Of a stretch of DNA of 64,000 nt, positions 56,950-63,901 are shown in pieces (positions within the stretch are counted from its first letter, which is position 1; every line of letters begins with the position of its first letter). The translations under genes were made by a program, and so were the position numbers. Source of the stretch: a virus. Location: positions 1-64,000 of the IMG/VR virus record IMGVR_UViG_3300020204_000036; one strand, given 5' to 3'. The notes beneath the pieces were generated by a model. That model was not told the DNA's origin and ran no database searches. It worked only from the letters and a program-made list of their open reading frames with translations.

Positions 56950-57093
56950 CAAACGACGAGAGATATCCTCAAGTTTGTCGGGAAGCTTACTCCTGGGGTC
57001 GTAAGTCGTCGAGACACCGCGGTTAGTGTGTCGGGTTTAAAATCCTCAAGTCGTACTGAAAAATTAAAGGGTGAGTTTTTCTCACCCTTTTTG
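56950..57093 (+). ncRNA. Structured non-coding RNA 1
   Basis: About 143 nt, clearly more GC-rich than the surroundings, lie between a perfect promoter and a perfect terminator. Predicted pairings by eye: ACAAAC 56949-56954 with GTTTGT 56973-56978; GACGA 56955-56959 (loop) with TCGTC 57006-57010 as a possible pseudoknot; CTTAC 56986-56990 with GTAAG 57001-57005; and GACAC 57013-57017 with GTGTC 57028-57032, whose loop holds CCGCGG. A 10-nt direct repeat, ATCCTCAAGT, occurs at 56965 and 57042. A coding frame runs through it from 56902, but the terminator and promoter argue against translation. No known RNA family was recognised. Confidence 0.75.
57066..57092 (+). terminator. Rho-independent terminator of RNA 1
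   Basis: AAAGGGTGAG pairs perfectly with CTCACCCTTT (10 bp) around TTTTT and is followed by TT. It ends 13 nt before the next start codon. Confidence 0.9.
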
Positions 57094-57101
57094 TATTTAT
57101 A
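57094..57101 (+). promoter_or_regulatory. TATTTATA element upstream of 57106
   Basis: TATTTATATAGTATG sits directly behind the RNA 1 terminator and 4 nt before the ATG. It would let the downstream gene be transcribed separately from RNA 1. Confidence 0.5.
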
Positions 57102-57105
57102 TAGT

Positions 57106-57642
57106 ATGAAACTATTATTCACATTAAAGAATATAATTATAAACGAGCAAAATAACAAACCTAGAGGAACTACGATATTTTCTACAGTATCAAACGATAA
57201 ACTTATACAGTTAAAATCGACTTACCACCAAAGAAATGAAAGACATGGAAATGAAACATATAAAGAAATAGTTGATAAATACAACGATTTTTTATATACC
57301 AAGAAATCAAAGTTTAGACAACCACCAAGATTTGCGGTTCCTGATACCATGATTAAAAATTTTTTCAGTGATAATGTTGATAAAATATATGGAGCATTTG
57401 AAAACGAACAACCAAAAAATAATAAAATCATTTTTGTTCACAAAAGAAAAAACAACGAAGATGAAGAAAATTTTGACTTTATTGAAGTTCTATTACAAAA
57501 AGACGGTAATTTTTTTAATATCATCACTTCATCATTTTCTAAAGATGGTCAATTTTTGAAAACTAAAAGAGAAGATGATAACGCGCAAAGAGTAAGAGTT
57601 GAACAAAAAAGAATTGATAATTATATTGTGATATATATTTAA
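57106..57642 (+). CDS. 178-aa protein between two structured RNAs
   Basis: The true start is ATG 57106 (MKLLFTLKNIIINEQ); longer versions of the frame run through RNA 1 and its terminator. The C-terminal half has a strand pattern (FIEVLLQKDGNFFNIITSSF, then RIDNYIVIYI). This faintly resembles the barnase/EndoU/colicin/RelE-like fold of small phage RNases. The central His/Arg/Lys-rich segment (KSTYHQRNERHGNE) could contribute to RNA binding. The fold call is weak. Its position between two structured RNAs makes an RNA-related function attractive but unproven. Confidence 0.6.
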   Translation: MKLLFTLKNIIINEQNNKPRGTTIFSTVSNDKLIQLKSTYHQRNERHGNETYKEIVDKYNDFLYTKKSKFRQPPRFAVPDTMIKNFFSDNVDKIYGAFENEQPKNNKIIFVHKRKNNEDEENFDFIEVLLQKDGNFFNIITSSFSKDGQFLKTKREDDNAQRVRVEQKRIDNYIVIYI

Positions 57643-57644
57643 AA

Positions 57645-57777
57645 TATGGGTTGAACCGAGATTACCCATACAACTCGGCGGAATGGGACACGAAGCTCTC
57701 TGGGTGAAAATCCCCAATTCTACATGAATGATAGAATGAAACCACACTACCCCCATTGGCGCTCGTGGGGGTTTTTA
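57645..57777 (+). ncRNA. Structured non-coding RNA 2
   Basis: About 130 nt of GC-richer sequence start at the stop codon of the preceding gene. TATGGGT (57645-57651) pairs with ACCCATA (57664-57670), and CCGAG in its loop (57656-57660) pairs with CTCGG (57674-57678). These could form an H-type pseudoknot or alternative hairpins; the 3-nt connecting loop is tight for a 7-bp stem. GAAT/ATTC plus GGG/CCC (57681-57687 with 57713-57720) competes with a second hairpin, ATTCTA/TAGAAT (57717-57722, 57732-57737). It ends in a terminator. GAAGCT-CTC-TGGG and GGGTxxAAAATCC are shared with RNA 1. A weak promoter-like TTG and TATATTTA (57614, 57634) precede it. Confidence 0.7.
57750..57777 (+). terminator. 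Rho-independent terminator of RNA 2
   Basis: CCCCCA (57750-57755) pairs with TGGGGG (57766-57771) around a 10-nt loop, followed by TTTTTATTT. Confidence 0.9.
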
Positions 57778-57788
57778 TTTATCTTTAG

Positions 57789-57795
57789 TATTTAT
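57789..57795 (+). promoter_or_regulatory. TATTTAT element upstream of 57813
   Basis: TATTTATTAATTATAG lies 17 nt before the ATG at 57813 and just after the RNA 2 terminator. Confidence 0.45.
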
Positions 57796-57812
57796 TAATT
57801 ATAGTTGATGTT

Positions 57813-58967
57813 ATGAAAGATAAAATGTTACCTTGGTTTTTACTATTTTGTGCGATTGGATTATCAGGAACTGCGGCCTATTATAGTGTGGTCGGTTTAT
57901 CTGTGGTTTTTGTTGGTGTTGCAATTCCTGTAATTATTTTGGGTTCATTTTTGGAACTATCTAAAATTGCAATTGCTACATATCTTCACGACAAGTGGAA
58001 AGAAACATATGGAGGGTTAAAAATATATATGACAATTGCTCTTATAACTTTATCAATTATTACATCTTTAGGGATTTATGGATTACTTAGCACAGGTTTT
58101 TCTGCTAACATTTCTAAATTGGAAATTAATGGTAAAAAAATTAAAAACATCGAAATAAAAAAACAAAGATTTGAAGAAATCAAAAAAGAATACCAATCTG
58201 AAAAAACCATTTTAGATAAAGATATAACAAATCTAAGAAACGCTCTATCATCAAACACCACTACACAATCAATTGATAGGAACTCAGGTCAAGTCATTAC
58301 AAGAGCAAATGCCGGAAACAGAAAAGCTTTTGAAACACAACTCAAAGTTGCTCAACAAAATAGGGACATTGTGTCCAATAAAATCGAATCATTAAATGAC
58401 AGTATCACAAACTTAGAGATTGAAATATTAAATTTAGAGTCTGCTGAAATATCAGGAAACGAACTTGGGACAATTAAATACATGAGTGAGTTACTAGATT
58501 GGGATATTAAAAAAACTGCAAATTTATTCATATTAATATTAATCTTTGTTTTTGACCCATTGGCGATTACTTTAGTTATTGCAACAAATCAAGCTTTTAA
58601 ATCAAATAAAAAAAACGAAGAGACCCCTCAAGTCACCCCTCAAGTTCAAGAAGATATGAATGACCCTTTTGAGGAATATTTTGAAAAACACATAGACTTT
58701 ATGGATGAAGACATCTACGAAGATGACTACGACGAAAATATCGATTATTTAGATGAAAATTTTTACCAAAGAAGTGAAGAATCAGTAGAAAATGATGAAA
58801 TCATTAATGTAGATAACGATTATGGTATTTTCGATGATTATAAGCCAAACACCGTTGAAACTGAAAATGTAGTTGAAAACAAAACACCACAACCAAACCC
58901 TGTAATTAACAGAAGACTTTCTTATACAAAAAATGATACAGGAAATTTCAAAATTAATAGAATATAA
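57813..58967 (+). CDS. Membrane protein with coiled coil and acidic tail, 384 aa
   Basis: Four predicted membrane segments lie at about residues 7-25, 27-49, 70-92 and 235-258. Between the third and fourth is a ~140-residue helical region with coiled-coil character (KKQRFEEIKKEYQSEKTILD). The tail after residue 265 is very acidic (DEDIYEDDYDENIDYLDENF) and probably cytoplasmic. This type of protein appears in large T4-like phages without a known function. It could act in superinfection control, lysis timing or membrane anchoring. It overlaps the next gene by 35 nt. Confidence 0.65.
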   Translation: MKDKMLPWFLLFCAIGLSGTAAYYSVVGLSVVFVGVAIPVIILGSFLELSKIAIATYLHDKWKETYGGLKIYMTIALITLSIITSLGIYGLLSTGFSANISKLEINGKKIKNIEIKKQRFEEIKKEYQSEKTILDKDITNLRNALSSNTTTQSIDRNSGQVITRANAGNRKAFETQLKVAQQNRDIVSNKIESLNDSITNLEIEILNLESAEISGNELGTIKYMSELLDWDIKKTANLFILILIFVFDPLAITLVIATNQAFKSNKKNEETPQVTPQVQEDMNDPFEEYFEKHIDFMDEDIYEDDYDENIDYLDENFYQRSEESVENDEIINVDNDYGIFDDYKPNTVETENVVENKTPQPNPVINRRLSYTKNDTGNFKINRI

Positions 58968-59541
58968 CGTCTTGTTTCAAAACGACAACAAACGTCAAAT
59001 AATATTGGCTGACACTAAAAGGCCCTACAAAAATTATATACAGTCATTAATCAACAGATATAATAAAAAAAATCCCTACTTACCAAATTATATAATAAAT
59101 AAAAAAGGTGAGATTTTTATGGTTACAGAACCAAACACGTATTCTAAATTCATGAACAATCAAAGTTTAGATAAAAATTCAATAGTAATAGTTTTAGAAA
59201 ATCTTACTTGGTTAAAAAAAATACCAATAGAACTTCAATATTTAAACTGGATAGGTGATATTTATAAAGAGAAAGTTTTTGAAAAAAAATGGAGAGACCA
59301 ATTTTTTTGGGACCCCTATAGTCAAAAACAAATTGAAAGTTTGGTTTTATTAACACATGATATATGTGAAAACTTTGGCATAGAAAAACAAACAACAAAA
59401 ACAAATGTCAAGTTACATGGTGTTGAAAACTTCAATGGAGTTACAACAAAAAGTAATCACATATCTAATTGTAAGGATATAAACCCTTCTTTTGATTTTA
59501 AAAATTTTGAAAAATTATTAAACGAGTATGAACCAATATGA
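58933..59541 (+). CDS. Amidase-fold protein, possibly catalytically altered
   Basis: The 202-residue protein follows the N-acetylmuramoyl-L-alanine amidase (T7 lysozyme-type) pattern. It has an early strand (RQIILADTKRPY), YIINKKGEIFMVTEPN, SIVIVLENLTWL, the helix QIESLVLLTHDICENFGI and HGVENFNGV followed by NCKDINPSF. The first zinc ligand is normally a His in a HHT-like motif; here LADT takes its place. The usual His after the second motif is also missing. It may cleave peptidoglycan with altered chemistry, or only bind it. Two spanin-like genes follow shortly downstream. Confidence 0.65.
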   Translation: MIQEISKLIEYNVLFQNDNKRQIILADTKRPYKNYIQSLINRYNKKNPYLPNYIINKKGEIFMVTEPNTYSKFMNNQSLDKNSIVIVLENLTWLKKIPIELQYLNWIGDIYKEKVFEKKWRDQFFWDPYSQKQIESLVLLTHDICENFGIEKQTTKTNVKLHGVENFNGVTTKSNHISNCKDINPSFDFKNFEKLLNEYEPI

Positions 59542-60067
59542 TGAAATTAAAACGTTGTTGAAAAGGTCAAGACTTTTACAAGAACAAGTGGGCCCCACAA
59601 ATTTGGCAAAAAGCATTGAAGACAACATCGTACAAGACGAAGAAAAAGAAATTGATGTTGATAAAGTTAAAAAAGACAAAAGCAAAACCTATAGAATATC
59701 AGGAGGTCTTTTAACTCTTCACGGAAAAGATAAAAAAGATTTGGAACTTACAAGTGATGAAAAACAATCTTACCAAGAAACAATGGAAGAGTTTGTTGCA
59801 GAAGTGTCTGACCTTTCTGACTTTGGTGTTTTAAATGTATATAATAACTCTGTGCAGTGGAGCGGTAAAATAGTTGATGCCGACATTGAGTTTTTCTATT
59901 CTATTGGTGAAAATAATGGTGTTTATATAAATGGAGATATGATAAAACTAGACCAAGAATTGGTAGATTTAACAACTAAGTTAAAATCTTTTTTTGAAAA
60001 GTTTAAAAGTAAATGGGCTAAAATTATTTCAGTAAGAAAGAAAACTAAATTTACAGAAGAAGAATAG
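59528..60067 (+). CDS. Hypothetical protein, 179 aa
   Basis: The N-terminus is a helical segment (YDEIKTLLKRSRLLQEQ) like those of 11136, 61093 and 61695, followed by an acidic linker. A compact domain from about residue 60 includes YRISGGLLTLHGKDKKDLEL and FGVLNVYNNSVQWSGKI, and the C-terminus is basic. It overlaps the amidase-like gene by 14 nt. No family was recognised; it could be a virion or lysis-associated protein. Confidence 0.6.
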   Translation: MNQYDEIKTLLKRSRLLQEQVGPTNLAKSIEDNIVQDEEKEIDVDKVKKDKSKTYRISGGLLTLHGKDKKDLELTSDEKQSYQETMEEFVAEVSDLSDFGVLNVYNNSVQWSGKIVDADIEFFYSIGENNGVYINGDMIKLDQELVDLTTKLKSFFEKFKSKWAKIISVRKKTKFTEEE

Positions 60068-60068
60068 T

Positions 60069-60419
60069 ATGGAATATATAAAAAAATATTGGAAATGGGT
60101 TGTTGGTATTATTTTGTCGATACTTGTTTTATACCTTGTTGTTTATTTGGCAACTCCAAAACCACAAATGTCAGAATTAGACAAGTATAAAATAGACCAA
60201 CTTAATAAAAAAATTGAAGAATTAAAAAACCTTCAAAAAAGTTTGAACGACTCCCTTAATGTTTACCAACAAAAAATAGATAAAATTGATGACAAAATAT
60301 CGAACATTAAGATTGAAAAAAAAGAGGTAAATAATTATTACACACAAAAAAAAGAAGAAATAAAAACCGCAGATAAAAAACAAGTGGATAGTCTGTTGAG
60401 AAAAAGATATAATTTTTAA
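60069..60419 (+). CDS. Rz-like inner-membrane spanin candidate
   Basis: The 116-residue protein has one N-terminal transmembrane segment (about residues 11-28, VVGIILSILVLYLVVYLA). Periplasm-facing helices with coiled-coil character follow (LNKKIEELKNLQKSLNDSLN). This is the layout of i-spanins, which disrupt the outer membrane at the last step of lysis. The amidase-like gene lies shortly upstream and another membrane/coiled-coil protein directly downstream. Spanins are too variable for a sequence-based call, so topology and context are the evidence. Confidence 0.5.
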   Translation: MEYIKKYWKWVVGIILSILVLYLVVYLATPKPQMSELDKYKIDQLNKKIEELKNLQKSLNDSLNVYQQKIDKIDDKISNIKIEKKEVNNYYTQKKEEIKTADKKQVDSLLRKRYNF

Positions 60420-60422
60420 ATT

Positions 60423-60839
60423 ATGAAAAAAATTGTTTTGTTTACATTAGTGATGTTAGTTAGTTTTTTTGGAATGACTCAAAAAATAAAACCAACTGAC
60501 ACATCAGAATTATGCATACCATATCATGTTGCACAAAAAATATTATTGGACCTTAATGATTACGACAGATTAAAAGAACTATCCAAGTTAGATAAAGAAG
60601 AAATAAAACAATTGAATAACAAAATTTATTTTTTAGATAAAAGTATTCTTGTTTGGAAAGAAAAAGATTCATTGAGTAATAAAATAGTTAATAATACGGA
60701 AGAAAAATTTAAAATAATTTCTGACCAAAATGATGAGTTGAGAAAAGAAGTTAAAAAATTAAAAGTTAGAAATACAATGACTCAAATAATTAGTGGGGTT
60801 CTTATAACAACATTAACGGTATTTAGTATTATGAAATAA
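60423..60839 (+). CDS. Signal peptide/coiled coil/C-terminal membrane protein
   Basis: The 138-residue protein has a signal peptide (MKKIVLFTLVMLVSFFGMTQ) and a helical body (ELSKLDKEEIKQLNNKIYFL, EEKFKIISDQNDELRKEVKK). A C-terminal hydrophobic segment follows (MTQIISGVLITTLTVFSIM). The topology resembles single-protein (u-)spanins, but those have a lipobox Cys after the signal peptide and none is seen here. With 60069 it may form a lysis pair. The stop overlaps the next start (TAATG). Confidence 0.5.
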   Translation: MKKIVLFTLVMLVSFFGMTQKIKPTDTSELCIPYHVAQKILLDLNDYDRLKELSKLDKEEIKQLNNKIYFLDKSILVWKEKDSLSNKIVNNTEEKFKIISDQNDELRKEVKKLKVRNTMTQIISGVLITTLTVFSIMK

Positions 60840-61090
60840 TGGCACTTTCTCAAACAGATAAGAAAGAAGTTGAAAGAATTATAAAAAAAGAAATACAAAA
60901 CTTTTTTAATTCAAACACATTGAAACAATTTGAAAATCAGATGGTTGAATTAATAAAAAAAGAAATACAAAAAGGAAAGTTAAGAGGAGACATTACTGAG
61001 TTTATTTCCAAAGCATTCACTGAATTTTACTTTGAACTTTATAGACAAAGAGCTAATTGGACCGGTACAATTAAAAATTTAAAATTATAA
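60839..61090 (+). CDS. Small helical protein, 83 aa
   Basis: An all-helical, charged protein (MALSQTDKKEVERIIKKEIQ, then MVELIKKEIQKG). It looks like short conserved proteins of T4-like phages without assigned function. It is coupled by TAATG to the preceding gene and lies 2 nt before 61093. A structural, head-related role is possible because of the following genes. Confidence 0.6.
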   Translation: MALSQTDKKEVERIIKKEIQNFFNSNTLKQFENQMVELIKKEIQKGKLRGDITEFISKAFTEFYFELYRQRANWTGTIKNLKL

Positions 61091-61092
61091 TT

Positions 61093-61662
61093 ATGAGAAA
61101 TATAAGTCCAGAAAAATTAATAGAAAACGCACTCAAAGAAATTTTACAAGAAAAATCGGCAACAATCAGTAGACCTATATTTAGTTTATTTTCAAAAGAC
61201 GAAAAGGCAAAAAAAGAATATAAAAGAATAAAAAAAGAACCAAAAGAAGGTATGGGTGCAAGCTCCGCAGGTAGTTTTTCACCGGCAATTAGTTTTAGTG
61301 AAGAAGAAGATGAGGGTCAAAAAATTGAAGCAACTGAAGCTACCGGGGCATCGTCTTCAGGTTCTTATGAGGGAGCCTCTTTTTTGGCTAAAAACCTTGA
61401 TAATTGGGGGCCATCAAAAAAAACACAACTACCTGGCGGTATGTTTGTAAAACCAAAAGAAAAATGTAAGACTTTTCCGTACTGTAACCAAGGGGATATC
61501 AATTCATTAGATTTTAGTAAAACAGGTGATTTTGGCTTTAAACTAACAAAAAAAACTCCAAAAAAGAAAAAATCGAAACTAAAAGAGGCCATTATAAATG
61601 TTTCATATAGAACTGGTTTAACTGAAGAAAAAATACTAAAAATCCTTATTGATAATATTTAA
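61093..61662 (+). CDS. Putative head-associated protein, 189 aa
   Basis: The N-terminus is an amphipathic helix (SPEKLIENALKEILQEKS). Two related low-complexity motifs follow: GASSAGSFSPAISF and GASSSGSYEGASF. A Lys-rich stretch (KTPKKKKSKLKEAI) and a C-terminal helix complete it. The repeated G-A-S-S-x-G-S-(F/Y) motifs recall head or core proteins of related phages, but I cannot prove it. A possible terminator overlaps its stop codon. Confidence 0.55.
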   Translation: MRNISPEKLIENALKEILQEKSATISRPIFSLFSKDEKAKKEYKRIKKEPKEGMGASSAGSFSPAISFSEEEDEGQKIEATEATGASSSGSYEGASFLAKNLDNWGPSKKTQLPGGMFVKPKEKCKTFPYCNQGDINSLDFSKTGDFGFKLTKKTPKKKKSKLKEAIINVSYRTGLTEEKILKILIDNI

Positions 61663-61671
61663 GGTTTTTTT
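61644..61671 (+). terminator. Possible terminator overlapping end of 61093
   Basis: CCTTA (61644-61648) pairs with TAAGG (61660-61664), followed by TTTTTTT. The stem is only 5 bp, so this is weaker than the other terminators. Confidence 0.4.
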
Positions 61672-61683
61672 CTTTAACACTAA

Positions 61684-61690
61684 TATTTAT
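61684..61690 (+). promoter_or_regulatory. TATTTAT element upstream of 61695
   Basis: TATTTATTAATATG runs into the start codon of the 547-aa gene, 4 nt before it and just after the possible terminator. Confidence 0.45.
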
Positions 61691-61694
61691 TAAT

Positions 61695-63338
61695 ATGGAT
61701 GATTATATAAAAAACGTTACAAAACAAATAATATCTGAGGAATTAGATAAAAGGATTTTAAGTATAAAAAATAAAATATTTGAAAATAAAGACATGAAAA
61801 AACAAATGTGCTCAGAGTGCGGAAGTAAGATGTACGAAGGAGAATGTATAGAATGTGGAGATAAGTACGAAGGAAATATTCAAGAATTAGGAGGAATGGA
61901 TGACGGACATCCATTATTTGGTGATTTAAATTTTTCCAACATGAACCCCGAAAAAAGAAAAAAAATTAATAAGTACCTTGGTATGGAAGATGAATATTCT
62001 GATTTTGATGATGAAGATGATAAGTGGAACGCCCCATCACCTGACGAAGATAATAAAGACAAAGGTGGTTTGGATGAAACTTTCAAATACAAAGGAAGAA
62101 TAGGGAAACTTAAAACTAAAATGTATCCCAACAAGTTAAAACATGGGGTTACTGAAACAGGTGAGGATGAAATCTCAGATGGTTGGATGCATGAAGATGA
62201 CTACGAGGGTTTTACGGATGGTAGAAGAAAAATTGATAAAGCCAAACCATACGGAAAAATTACAGGTGCAGATTTTAAAGCTCTAAGCTCTATGAAAAAA
62301 GAAGTTGAAGAAACTTTATATGAATTAGATTTAGAAGAAGAAGATGTTGAAGAAGGTAACGCATTTTCAGGAGCATTATCATCGGCACGTGAAAGAGGTT
62401 ATAAAACTTTTAAGGTTGGTGGTAAAACATATCCTGTTGAAGAATCTTACATCACTGAAAAATGGAAAGGAGATGTTGAGGTAAAACAAACTGGTGAATA
62501 TGCCGACATGACTATTGAAGAAGTTGATTCAGCAATTAAAAAATTAAAGAAAAGAAACGCCGAACTCAAAAGATTGGGCAAAAAAGTACCGAGTTCAAGT
62601 AGAGAAAAAATGGGACAACTTTATTTTGCTAAAAGAGCAAAAAAAGATTGGCCAGGAAAAGGTAAAGCAAAAGTCGAGGAATCTAGATTAATTTTTACTG
62701 AAAGTGAAATCATTAACATAATTGAATCAATTGTTATGGAAGAAAAAAGAAAAAAATCAATAAAGGCCGATACATACTTAAAATCTTCACTTGAACAATC
62801 AAAAAAACAAGAAAAGGATTATATTGATAGTGTTGTTAAAAAAATGAAAGATTACCTTAAAACAGGTTCTAAAGGTAAATACGAAATGTCACCCAAAGGG
62901 TTTCCCAAAGGTAATGGAGAACTTGTTAAAATGGATAAAATGGCTTATGTCCCATCTAAGACTGTTGATGAGTATATAACAAACTATACCGCATTTTCTT
63001 TAGAGAATTTAGATTACGATACTTTCGAACCAAACGATGAGAGAGTTTCTAAGTACATTAAGGGGTCATCTGAAACAGGAAATAACCCTAAGTGGGCAAA
63101 TGCTGTTGAAACTCCTGTTAACGACATTAGAGATAAAGTACGTAAAAATAATTATTTAGCTAAACTCAAGAAAAAGGCTTATAACAAAGCACCGCAACCT
63201 GTGGTTTCAGATAAGAGCGGTTCTGAGTCGGGCGCTAATAAAATTATGATGAAATTAGAGTCAGTTAATGGTAGTGAAGTTATCACTGAAATGGAAAAAA
63301 TGAAAAGTTTAATTGGTTATAGTAGGAAAACACAATAA
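61695..63338 (+). CDS. Large acidic/basic virion-like protein with zinc ribbon
   Basis: The 547-residue protein starts with a helix (DDYIKNVTKQIISEELDKRI). A short zinc ribbon (CSECGSKMYEGECIECG) and a long acidic region follow. NAFSGALSSARERGYKTFKV is a motif I associate with phage head or core proteins. A helix FTESEIINIIESIVMEE lies in the middle, and MEKMKSLIGYSRKTQ at the end. The end and the internal helix look like recurring peptide signals. A head, core or internal-protein role is plausible but unproven. Confidence 0.55.
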   Translation: MDDYIKNVTKQIISEELDKRILSIKNKIFENKDMKKQMCSECGSKMYEGECIECGDKYEGNIQELGGMDDGHPLFGDLNFSNMNPEKRKKINKYLGMEDEYSDFDDEDDKWNAPSPDEDNKDKGGLDETFKYKGRIGKLKTKMYPNKLKHGVTETGEDEISDGWMHEDDYEGFTDGRRKIDKAKPYGKITGADFKALSSMKKEVEETLYELDLEEEDVEEGNAFSGALSSARERGYKTFKVGGKTYPVEESYITEKWKGDVEVKQTGEYADMTIEEVDSAIKKLKKRNAELKRLGKKVPSSSREKMGQLYFAKRAKKDWPGKGKAKVEESRLIFTESEIINIIESIVMEEKRKKSIKADTYLKSSLEQSKKQEKDYIDSVVKKMKDYLKTGSKGKYEMSPKGFPKGNGELVKMDKMAYVPSKTVDEYITNYTAFSLENLDYDTFEPNDERVSKYIKGSSETGNNPKWANAVETPVNDIRDKVRKNNYLAKLKKKAYNKAPQPVVSDKSGSESGANKIMMKLESVNGSEVITEMEKMKSLIGYSRKTQ

Positions 63339-63365
63339 TTAAATTCATTTTTATTAAACTTATGT

Positions 63366-63373
63366 TATATTTT
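63366..63373 (+). promoter_or_regulatory. Weak host-type -7 box upstream of 63396
   Basis: TATATTTT matches the -7 box found at 49986-50016. The -33 position (63344-63346) reads TTC rather than TTG, with 19 nt between. This makes it a weaker candidate. Confidence 0.35.
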
Positions 63374-63395
63374 TCCCATGTCGTTATCTAATAAC

Positions 63396-63872
63396 ATGGG
63401 GAATTTTTTTGATTGGTTAGCCAAACCAATGGAAAAAGAAGACGTTGTTGCTTGGTATTTGGCAAATAATATCATACCAGAGTATACAGAACTATTCAGA
63501 GATTTTTGTTTTTCTTTTTATGGTTTAATTAAAATCACATATTTGGGTGATGACCATAACGAACCTACAGAAACCAAAATTGGAATGACAGAACAACAAA
63601 ATAAAGAACATTTCAATTGGTGTTTAAGCAAAACAGTAGAAAGTTTTAAAAAAGAAAATATTCAATTCAATTTAAGTGATAAAGACATTATTTTTTTCGA
63701 AAGTTTTTTCTTTGATACTTTTTATAACCAAAAAGATGAAAAAGTAAAAGAAACAATTGATAAATTTTTCAATCAAATGTTTGATTTAGACACACCTAAA
63801 AGTAAATCTGACATTGAAATTTTTACAGAAATATATAAGATGTTGGAAAGGTCTGTAAATCTTATAGACTAG
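63396..63872 (+). CDS. Hypothetical protein, 158-164 aa
   Basis: No family was recognised. The protein is soluble and helical (MGNFFDWLAKPMEKEDVVAW, ELFRDFCFSFYGLI), with an aromatic, acidic C-terminal half. Two in-frame starts exist, 63378 and 63396. A TATATTTT box at 63366-63373, with TTC at -33, would start transcription near 63380. Both starts sit on the two arms of a hairpin (CCCAT with ATGGG, GTTAT with ATAAC). The 63396 start (MGNFFDW) is preferred. Confidence 0.6.
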   Translation: MGNFFDWLAKPMEKEDVVAWYLANNIIPEYTELFRDFCFSFYGLIKITYLGDDHNEPTETKIGMTEQQNKEHFNWCLSKTVESFKKENIQFNLSDKDIIFFESFFFDTFYNQKDEKVKETIDKFFNQMFDLDTPKSKSDIEIFTEIYKMLERSVNLID

Positions 63873-63882
63873 TGTTTACAAT

Positions 63883-63901
63883 ATTTAACCAGTGGTTAAA
63901 T
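63883..63901. promoter_or_regulatory. Perfect 19-bp palindrome, possible operator
   Basis: ATTTAACCAGTGGTTAAAT is a perfect palindrome (9-bp arms around one G) in the 61-nt gap after the 158-aa gene and about 33 nt before the next start. It lacks a T run, so it is more like a repressor site than a terminator. Confidence 0.45.

Noticed and set aside
56950-57060. tRNA-like look of RNA 1 (GGGTTTAAAATCC resembling a T-arm)
   Set aside because: No acceptor stem, D-arm or anticodon arm of correct lengths can be drawn around it.
57645-57690. HDV-like ribozyme in RNA 2 (nested pairings and a GGAATGGGAC segment)
   Set aside because: The segments between the two pairings are too short for the P3 and P4 helices that this ribozyme needs.
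10889-61690. TATTTAT copies as T4 late promoters (TATAAATA) firing on the minus strand
   Set aside because: No minus-strand genes exist in the window, and the copies sit consistently just before + strand start codons.
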